Assembly (NCBI GenBank): GCA_023433275.1
Contig: JAEZDN010000110.1
Coordinates: 1 to 47,443 of the forward strand
Length of the DNA stretch: 47,443 bases
Reading direction: 5' to 3'
Source of the DNA: Verrucomicrobiota bacterium
Lineage (GTDB): Bacteria; Verrucomicrobiota; Verrucomicrobiia; Opitutales; Opitutaceae
Of this stretch, positions 42,231 to 47,443 are shown in pieces. A program made the translations under genes and the position numbers. Positions within the stretch are counted from its first letter, which is position 1, and every line of letters begins with the position of its first letter. The notes under the pieces are model-generated. The model saw nothing but the letters and a program-made list of their open reading frames with translations. It was not told where the DNA came from and searched no databases.

Positions 42231-42300
42231 ATTAACCACGAAAAACACTGATACACCGAACCCGTCCCCGGGAATTTCCGTGTGGTCTGTGTCTTCGGCG
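42231..42300 (-). repeat. Short dispersed repeats (TTAACCACG / CCGTGTGGTC)
   Basis: TTAACCACGAAAAACACTGA at about 42232 is an inverted CGTGGTTAA-type unit; the second part, CCGTGTGGTCTGTGTCTTCG, at 42279-42298 is a forward-oriented relative. They occupy the 99-base gap before the zinc-ribbon gene. Confidence 0.4.
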
Positions 42301-42320
42301 GCCAATCCCCTCGCCTGACC

Positions 42321-42485
42321 ATGAAGAAACCCACGGCCGAAGACCGGAAACGCATGTGCACCGGCAAACGCCGCTACCGCACGCAAGGCGACGCCCTCGA
42401 CGCCGCGCTCCTCGCCGGCGTCGAACGCTCCCGCTCCGCCTACCGCTGCGTCCTCTGCGGCCACTGGCACCTCACCTCCCGCTGA
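42321..42485 (+). CDS. Small zinc-ribbon-like protein
   Basis: The 54-residue protein reads RKRMCTGKRRYRTQGDALDA, then SAYRCVLCGHWHLTSR. C13, C43 and C46 plus H48/H50 can bind one zinc. The layout CxGKxxY ... YrCxxCgxWHLTsr is a recurrent small-protein family in bacteria and phages, usually annotated as hypothetical; a nucleic-acid-binding role is plausible but unproven. It stands alone between two repeat-containing gaps. Confidence 0.75.
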   Translation: MKKPTAEDRKRMCTGKRRYRTQGDALDAALLAGVERSRSAYRCVLCGHWHLTSR

Positions 42486-42503
42486 GCTTCTTTGTCCACG
42501 TAG

Positions 42504-42524
42504 GGGCGCAGTCTTGCTGCGCCC
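42504..42524. repeat. GTAGGGGC-type hairpin repeat
   Basis: GGGCGCAG-TCTTG-CTGCGCCC is a perfect 8-bp stem with a 5-base loop. It is preceded by CGTAG, as in other members of this hairpin family (14714, 18278, 44162, 44232). It lies 18 bases after a stop codon. Confidence 0.7.
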
Positions 42525-42602
42525 GCGCCCGTGATCCCGTCCCGTCGGAGCTGTTTAACAGGCGATCACCCGCTCACGCCGCGCACACCGTCATCCTGAG
42601 AC

Positions 42603-43046
42603 GCAGGAGCAACCGCTGAGCGAGTGCCCAATGCGCGGCGATGAACCCTAGAGAGCACAAAACATACCCGCCACCGTCATCCTGAGCAAAGCGAAGGATC
42701 CAAGGGAAAGGACGGACATGCGGCGGCAACATGGATCCTGAATACGGCTCAGCATGACGCTCGTGGGTTCGCTGTATGTCAGGGAACTCGAGCGATCATA
42801 CATCGCGTGAAACGATTTCCGAGACCGCAGGAGCAACCGCGGGCGGTGCATAGTGAGCGGAGATGATCTTCGGAGAATGGCAAATACACCCGCCACCGTC
42901 ATCCTGAGCAAAGCGAAGGATCCAAGGGAAAGGACGGACGTGCGGCGGCAACATGGATCCTGGATACGGCTCAGCATGACGCTCGTGGGTCCCCTGTAGG
43001 TCTGGGATCTCGAGCGATCATCCATTGCGTGAAACGATTCCGAGAC
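42603..43046 (+). repeat. Tandem duplication of a family A repeat (copies 5 and 6)
   Basis: Two direct units, 42603-42826 and 42827-43046, share the order GCAGGAGCAACCGC, CCGCCACCGTCATCCTGAGC, AAAGCGAAGGATCCAAGGGA, GCGGCGGCAACATGGATCCT, CTCAGCATGACGCTCGTGGG and CGTGAAACGATT. Within each unit GTCATCCTGAGC pairs with GCTCAGCATGAC to form a long stem. Identity is highest from the GTCATCC block to GCTCGTGGG. No gene is present in 42486-43143. Confidence 0.9.
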
Positions 43047-43143
43047 GATTGCCCGACGCCAATCTCCCGCCACCCACCACCTACCGCCTGTACCTAAATT
43101 TCTCCATTTTCATTTCCACCCCGGGCCGCCAAGGTCGCGCCCC

Positions 43144-44151
43144 ATGTCCCGGCTTTCCCTTTTCCTCCTGCTAAGCCTGCTCACCGCCACGGTCGGGGCG
43201 CAGCCGGAGGAATCGCCCCCGCCGCGGCCCGAGGACACGCCCGCGCTGCCCGCCGATGACGGCCTCGTCCCCGAGAGCGAGCCCGCGTTTGTCCCCCAGC
43301 CAATTTCCGATTGGCTCGCCGCCCAGGTGGAACTCCACCGGCGCGGCTTCTCCTGCGGCTCGCTCGACGGCGTGCGCGGCGTGCAAACCGCCGCCGCCCT
43401 CAAGGCCTTTCAGAAAAACGAGGGTCTGCGCGAGACGGGCGACCTCGATCGCGCCACCAAGGAGGTGCTCAAGCTCACCGCTCCCGTGCTCGCCGACTAC
43501 GTGGTTACCGCCGCGGATCTCGGCTCGCTCCAACCCGTGCCCGACACGTGGCTCGGCAAATCGCAAGTCGACGCACTCCTCCACGCAACCGCGCTCGAGA
43601 TGCTCGCGGAACGCTTCCGCGCCAATCCCAAGCTGCTCGTGAAACTCAACCCCGAGGTCGATTGGGACAACCTGCTGCCCGGGACCGCCCTCGTCGTGCC
43701 GTCCGCCGAGGCCCTGCTCGCCCCGGGTCGCGTCGCGCGCATCCATATTTATCTCGCGGAAAAAGTCCTCCATGCCGTCGACGAGACCGGCCGCATTCTT
43801 CTGCACTGCCCCGTGAGCATCGCGCGCAACGTCGAGAAACGACCCATCGGCGAACTCCATGTCGTGGTCGTCATCCCCGACCCCAATTACACCTTCGACC
43901 CCGCGGTGTTTCCCGAGGTCCCCGAGGGCAAGGAACTCGGCCGCCGCCTCATCATCCCCCCGGGCCCCAACAATCCCGTCGGCGTCGCGTGGATCGGCCT
44001 AGATCGCACCGGCTACGGCATCCACGGCACACCCGACCCCGAGAAAGTCGGCCGCACCGAATCCCACGGTTGCTTCCGCCTCGCCAACTGGGACGCCCGC
44101 GTCCTCGTCCGCCTCGCCTGGAACGGCCTGCCCGTCATCGTCGACCCCTGA
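43144..44151 (+). CDS. Exported L,D-transpeptidase (YkuD) with peptidoglycan-binding domain
   Basis: The 335-residue protein has a signal peptide (SRLSLFLLLSLLTATVGAQ), a Pro-rich linker, a peptidoglycan-binding-1 unit (about 54-110, LHRRGFSCGSLDGVRGVQTA), a LysM-like unit (155-187, ending DNLLPGTALVVP), and a YkuD domain. The active site is GIHGTPDPEKVGRTESHGCF: H294, S307, H308, catalytic C310 and R312. It cross-links peptidoglycan via 3-3 bonds or attaches proteins to it in the periplasm. All catalytic residues are present. A repeat-bearing region separates it from the GH5 gene downstream. Confidence 0.93.
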   Translation: MSRLSLFLLLSLLTATVGAQPEESPPPRPEDTPALPADDGLVPESEPAFVPQPISDWLAAQVELHRRGFSCGSLDGVRGVQTAAALKAFQKNEGLRETGDLDRATKEVLKLTAPVLADYVVTAADLGSLQPVPDTWLGKSQVDALLHATALEMLAERFRANPKLLVKLNPEVDWDNLLPGTALVVPSAEALLAPGRVARIHIYLAEKVLHAVDETGRILLHCPVSIARNVEKRPIGELHVVVVIPDPNYTFDPAVFPEVPEGKELGRRLIIPPGPNNPVGVAWIGLDRTGYGIHGTPDPEKVGRTESHGCFRLANWDARVLVRLAWNGLPVIVDP

Positions 44152-44159
44152 CTTCCCCT

Positions 44160-44260
44160 CGCAGGAGTCGAGCTTGCTCGATCCTCGGGCCAACCCTTCC
44201 GCGCGTCGCGGGAGTCCGCGCCGAACGGTTGTAGGAGCATGGCTTGACCACGCCCTTCTC
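44160..44260 (+). repeat. Paired GTAGGAGC-type hairpin repeats
   Basis: GCAGGAGTCGAGCTTGCTCG with TCGAGC-TT-GCTCGA at 44168-44181, and GTAGGAGCATGGCTTGACCA at 44231-44250. The block CGAACGGTT(GT)GTAGGRGC is shared with 14698-14720. The 218-base gap between the transpeptidase and GH5 genes has no gene. Confidence 0.6.
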
Positions 44261-44369
44261 CCGGCCCCCGGCACCTCACGCCTGCCCCTCCGCTCGCGCC
44301 CGCTGCAAGCCCGCCCGTCATTTCCCCATTTACCCTTTTTCCGGCGCTCTCTTCCATCCACGCACCCCG

Positions 44370-45380
44370 ATGACCCCACCTCGCCCTCTCCTCCTGCTGG
44401 TCGCGCTCGCCGCTTGGTTCCTTCCCTTCCTCGGCCGCGCCGCATCGCCGGCGCCTGCCGCCCCTGGCATTGTCAGCACCCACGGCCGTCTCCAGGTTTC
44501 CGGCAACCGCATTGTTGGCGCCGCCCACGGCCGTCCCGTCAGCCTCGCCGGCGTCAGCTTCGGCTGGAGCCAGTGGGAGGCCGCCCGCTTCTACAACGCC
44601 GGCACCGTCAACTGGCTCAAACAGGACTGGAATGCGCAGGTCGTCCGCGCCGCCCTCGGCGTCCACGAGGAACCGGGCAGCTACCTCCAAAAGCCCGCCG
44701 CCAACCTCAAACGCGTGACCGCGGTCATCGACGCCGCCATCGCGGCCGATCTCTACGTCATCATCGACTGGCACGACCACCACGCCGAGAACCATGTCGA
44801 CCTCGCCGCCACGTTCTTCTCCGACATGGCAAAACGCTACGGTCGTCACCCTCACGTCATCTACGAAATCTACAACGAACCCCTGGCGATTTCCTGGGCG
44901 GACAAAATCAAACCCTACGCCGAAAAAGTCATCGCCGCGATCCGCGCCCACGATCCCGATAATCTCATCGTCGTGGGCACCCCGCATTGGTCCCAGGACG
45001 TGGACATCGCCGCCGCCGATCCCATCCGGGATCCCAATGTGGCCTACACCCTCCATTTCTACGCCGGCACGCACAAGGCCTCCCTTCGCGCCAAGGCCGT
45101 GAAAGCCCTCAACCGCGGGGCCGCCCTCTTCGTGACCGAGTGGGGCACCTGCAACGCCGACGGCAAGGGCCCCGTCGACGAGAAATCCACCCGCGAGTGG
45201 CTGGCCTTCATGCGCGAACACCAGCTCAGCCATTGCAACTGGGCCATCTACGACAAACGCGAGACCGCGTCGATCATTGCGCCCCGATCCTCCGCCAAGG
45301 GCCACTGGAAGGAATCCGACCTCACCCCCTCCGGCAAATTCGCCCGGGACATCGTCCGCACCTGGTCCGCGGAAAACTAA
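44370..45380 (+). CDS. Exported GH5-family glycoside hydrolase (endoglucanase-like)
   Basis: The 336-residue protein has a signal peptide (PLLLLVALAAWFLPFLGRAA) and a GH5 TIM-barrel: SLAGVSFGWSQWE, VVRAALGVHEEPGSY (conserved Arg), LYVIIDWHDHHAENH, HVIYEIYNEPL with the acid/base Glu at about E170, and LFVTEWGTC with the nucleophile E257. Family members hydrolyse beta-1,4-glucans such as cellulose or mannans by a retaining mechanism. All catalytic residues are present. The catalytic domain is not fused to a carbohydrate-binding module. It is convergent with a short ORF (4-base overlap) and follows the transpeptidase gene on the same strand. Confidence 0.92.
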   Translation: MTPPRPLLLLVALAAWFLPFLGRAASPAPAAPGIVSTHGRLQVSGNRIVGAAHGRPVSLAGVSFGWSQWEAARFYNAGTVNWLKQDWNAQVVRAALGVHEEPGSYLQKPAANLKRVTAVIDAAIAADLYVIIDWHDHHAENHVDLAATFFSDMAKRYGRHPHVIYEIYNEPLAISWADKIKPYAEKVIAAIRAHDPDNLIVVGTPHWSQDVDIAAADPIRDPNVAYTLHFYAGTHKASLRAKAVKALNRGAALFVTEWGTCNADGKGPVDEKSTREWLAFMREHQLSHCNWAIYDKRETASIIAPRSSAKGHWKESDLTPSGKFARDIVRTWSAEN

Positions 45381-45568
45381 TCCCTCGAGCGCGGCCAACC
45401 CCCGTGTTTCCACGGTGACTTCGGCGCGGCTTCGGTCACCGCCTCCCAGTCGTTCAGCGTCGCGTTGTCGATGCCGAGTGCATCCGCGAGGCCGATCAGG
45501 TGTTCCTGTTCCTGCGGGATGATCTTGCGCGATACCTCGCTCCACCCGAATTCACCAATGGCATCCAA
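45377..45568 (-). CDS. Small ORF, possibly a remnant of a larger gene
   Basis: The 63-codon frame opens with TTG directly after an in-frame TAA and ends just past the GH5 stop, overlapping its last four bases. The sequence EVSRKIIPQEQEHLIGLADA then LNDWEAVTEAAPKSPWKHGG shows third-position GC bias typical of genes here, so it may be a real short protein or the surviving tail of one. It has no recognised family and no good ribosome-binding site. A genuine start is uncertain. Confidence 0.4.
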   Translation of the reverse strand: MDAIGEFGWSEVSRKIIPQEQEHLIGLADALGIDNATLNDWEAVTEAAPKSPWKHGGWPRSRD

Positions 45569-45691
45569 ACTCCGTTAGTGGTTCGCCTGTTTGTGTCCCC
45601 GCCAGGATGGAGCCGTTCCCGGGAGCCAAATAACCGGGGTTAATCGCTGGCGGTTCAGCCTTCTTAATTCTTAATTTCTCCTTCCTGTCCC

Positions 45692-47443
45692 ATGCTCCGC
45701 CTCCTCCTCCCACCGAACCTCGCCGCGGCCGTCCCGCGCGACGCCGTGGCGCTGCAGGTGGAACTCGACCTTTCCGCCCCGCCGCCCGCCGAACTCCTGC
45801 CCGGCCTCGCCCTTCTCCAGCGTCTCGGCGTCAAGCCCGCGCCCGTCTCCCTGATCCAGCTCACCCGCGCCCAACTCCGCGACCTCATCGCCGCCCTCGC
45901 CGGCCAACCCGTCTTCTTCCACGGCCGCGCCCCCCAAGTCCCCCTCGCCTGGCACGGAAACGCACTTTCCGGAATCAGCGACCTGCTATCGAACAACGCC
46001 TTACAACCCAATGTTCGTAATACGAACATTGGCCCTACCTCGCCCCGCCAGCGCCCGGCGCCCTTAGCCAGGGAGCCGGAGGTGCCGGTGACGCCGATGA
46101 TCGTCGATGGCTCGGAGCACTTTTTGGCCATCACGCTGCCCTCGAAACATTCGGCGCAGTACGACGACGTGCTCGAGTTCCTTCGCCAGCACCGCTTCGT
46201 GCTCGATCCCCTCACCCGCAAGTGGTGGCTGCGCGACCGGCACCGCGTCCTCAACATTCTCGCGACGCAAGGACGCCTCCTCCGTGACGATTTCGGCGCC
46301 GAATTCACCGAGAATTTCCAGCGCAACACCGCCCACCTCCACACCGCCGAACCGACCGCCCAAATCACCGAGGCCGGCGGCGGGTACGACGTGCAGCTCG
46401 GACTCGCCGCGGGCGCGGCCACCGAGGCCCAACTCCGCGAGGCCGTCGCCAGCGGGCGCGGCTACGTCGAGGACGGCAAGGCGATCTACCTCATCGACCA
46501 ATCACGGCTCGAAAAAATCCAGGCCGCCCACCGCGCCCTCGCCGGCGACCCGACCGAGTCGGGCCTCGCGGTTCGCCGCCATCGCATCCCCAAGGCGCGC
46601 GCCGCCGAGGTCAACGACCTCCTCGAGGAACTCTCCCCCAGCTTCGCCGCGCCGGCCACCTGGCGCCAGCGCAGCTCCGCCCTCCGCAACCTCACGTCCC
46701 TGCCCGCCGCGCCCATCCCGCCCGCGCTCGACGCCATCCTTCGCCCCTACCAAAAACTGGGCGCCGCCTGGCTCTGGCATCTCCATCGCCAGGATCTCGG
46801 CGGCATTCTCGCCGACGAAATGGGCCTCGGCAAAACCCTCCAGGCCCTCGCGCTCCTATCCGCCCACGCCCAACGGGTCGCCCCTGGCGACACCGCTTCA
46901 CCTCCAGTGGAACGCATTGAACCCAACGCACTGGCTTGGACCCGACGAAAATCAGCGGAAGCCGCGCCGGGGCCCGCGCGTTCCTCCCCGTCGCTCGTCG
47001 TCTGCCCCGCATCGCTCGTGGAAAACTGGCGCCGCGAGGCTCTCCGCTTCGCCCCCCAACTCAAGGTCTTCGTCCACCACGGCACCCACCGCCTCGCCGG
47101 CCGCGACTTCGCCCAGCACGACCTGGTTCTCACCTCCTACGGCACGCTCGCGCGCGACAGCACCCTGTTCGAATCCGTTGAGTTCGCCCTCATCCTGGCC
47201 GACGAGGCGCAGCATCTGAAAAACCGCCGCACCCAGGCCGCGCAGTCACTGCGGGCCCTGCGCGGACGCGGTCGCTTCCTCCTCACGGGCACGCCCATCG
47301 AGAACTCCCTCGACGACCTCCGGTCGCTCTTCGAGTTCCTCATGCCCGGTTTCCTCGCCAAGGTTCCTCCCGGCCTCAAGCGCGACGAGCGCGCCTGGTA
47401 CGACGCCCAGCTCCGCGCCCAAACCGCGCCCTACATCCTCCGC
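45692..47443 (+). CDS. SNF2-family helicase-like protein (5' part; runs off the window)
   Basis: The frame is open from ATG at 45692 to the last base, 584 codons with no stop. Residues 1-360 form an N-terminal region; then come motif I ILADEMGLGKTLQ (K381), motif Ia SLVVCPASLVENW (434-446), motif II LADEAQHLKN (D504) and motif III LLTGTPIEN (531-535 region). These are SNF2-type ATPase motifs; the protein translocates on double-stranded DNA. The C-terminal helicase lobe lies outside the window. A 25-bp palindrome at 46008-46032 is translated in frame near residues 106-114 (PNVRNTNI), and the stretch between motifs I and Ia is about 50 residues, unusually long, and contains a sequence similar to a dispersed repeat. 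Confidence 0.88.
   Translation, partial: MLRLLLPPNLAAAVPRDAVALQVELDLSAPPPAELLPGLALLQRLGVKPAPVSLIQLTRAQLRDLIAALAGQPVFFHGRAPQVPLAWHGNALSGISDLLSNNALQPNVRNTNIGPTSPRQRPAPLAREPEVPVTPMIVDGSEHFLAITLPSKHSAQYDDVLEFLRQHRFVLDPLTRKWWLRDRHRVLNILATQGRLLRDDFGAEFTENFQRNTAHLHTAEPTAQITEAGGGYDVQLGLAAGAATEAQLREAVASGRGYVEDGKAIYLIDQSRLEKIQAAHRALAGDPTESGLAVRRHRIPKARAAEVNDLLEELSPSFAAPATWRQRSSALRNLTSLPAAPIPPALDAILRPYQKLGAAWLWHLHRQDLGGILADEMGLGKTLQALALLSAHAQRVAPGDTASPPVERIEPNALAWTRRKSAEAAPGPARSSPSLVVCPASLVENWRREALRFAPQLKVFVHHGTHRLAGRDFAQHDLVLTSYGTLARDSTLFESVEFALILADEAQHLKNRRTQAAQSLRALRGRGRFLLTGTPIENSLDDLRSLFEFLMPGFLAKVPPGLKRDERAWYDAQLRAQTAPYILR
46008..46032. repeat. 25-bp perfect palindrome inside the SNF2 gene
   Basis: CCAATGTTCGTA-A-TACGAACATTGG is a perfect 12-bp inverted repeat with one central base. 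Its low GC content stands out in a GC-rich gene. It encodes part of a linker (PNVRNTNI) between the N-terminal region and the helicase core, so its insertion kept the reading frame. Confidence 0.9.

Noticed and set aside
42603..43046. A possible CRISPR-like array because of direct repeats
   Set aside because: There are only two units of about 220 bases with matching interiors, no short repeat-spacer alternation and no cas genes.

Overview
The window is a GC-rich bacterial chromosome segment. Many short secreted proteins of unknown function, very large multi-domain hybrid histidine kinases, an orphan rsmH with a basic N-terminal extension, a malectin-domain protein, and intergenic spaces full of dispersed palindromic repeats suggest a verrucomicrobial genome, probably Opitutaceae-like. 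That placement is inferred from style and protein flavour and was not tested by a search. No tRNA, rRNA, CRISPR array, prophage or insertion-sequence transposase is visible.

Layout. 1-6 kb: the 3' end of a membrane-protein gene (NuoN/NuoM-like), then short soluble and secreted proteins (DUF1579-like, GNAT, carboxypeptidase-regulatory/Tudor-like, amidohydrolase, AHSA1-like, metallo-beta-lactamase fold). 6.4-11.1 kb: a 1,554-residue hybrid kinase with two complete kinase cores on the minus strand, divergent from a second carboxypeptidase-regulatory-type secreted protein. 12.3-14.7 kb: three consecutive unknown genes, the third carrying an internal duplication. 14.9-19.2 kb: DUF983 protein, unknown secreted protein, FMN reductase, exported sugar isomerase-like protein, a tandem ABM-like protein and a decayed LuxR helix-turn-helix behind it. 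19.4-21.9 kb: a second hybrid kinase whose C-terminal module closely resembles that of the first.

22-26.6 kb: accessory metabolism (exported D-2-hydroxyacid dehydrogenase, RibD-type reductase, luciferase-like oxidoreductase, VOC protein, outer-membrane-barrel-like protein). 26.9-27.9 kb: a compact trio of HPF-like ribosome hibernation factor, DUF3606-like protein and glutaredoxin. 28-32 kb: rsmH, a phosphohistidine phosphatase of SixA type and the ribosome-biogenesis GTPase EngB. 32-35 kb: a 31-residue membrane protein, a multi-pass sensor with a C-terminal CxxC module, and a sugar isomerase/malectin pair. 36.5-41.2 kb: a run of minus-strand genes (DoxX-like proteins, polysaccharide deacetylase, methyltransferase, SmpA-like protein). 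41.7-47.4 kb: single-domain asparaginase-like protein, small zinc-ribbon protein, L,D-transpeptidase, GH5 glycosidase and the 5' part of a SNF2-family helicase cut by the window end.

The most unusual layer is non-coding: at least four families of dispersed repeats occupy nearly every large intergenic gap. One family occurs as a 220-bp tandem duplication. A 25-bp perfect palindrome, and possibly a second repeat, sit in frame inside the SNF2 coding sequence. Cell-envelope and polysaccharide functions (GH5, malectin, CE4 deacetylase, L,D-transpeptidase, exported isomerase) are frequent, but nothing here forms a single coherent pathway or an obvious defence system.
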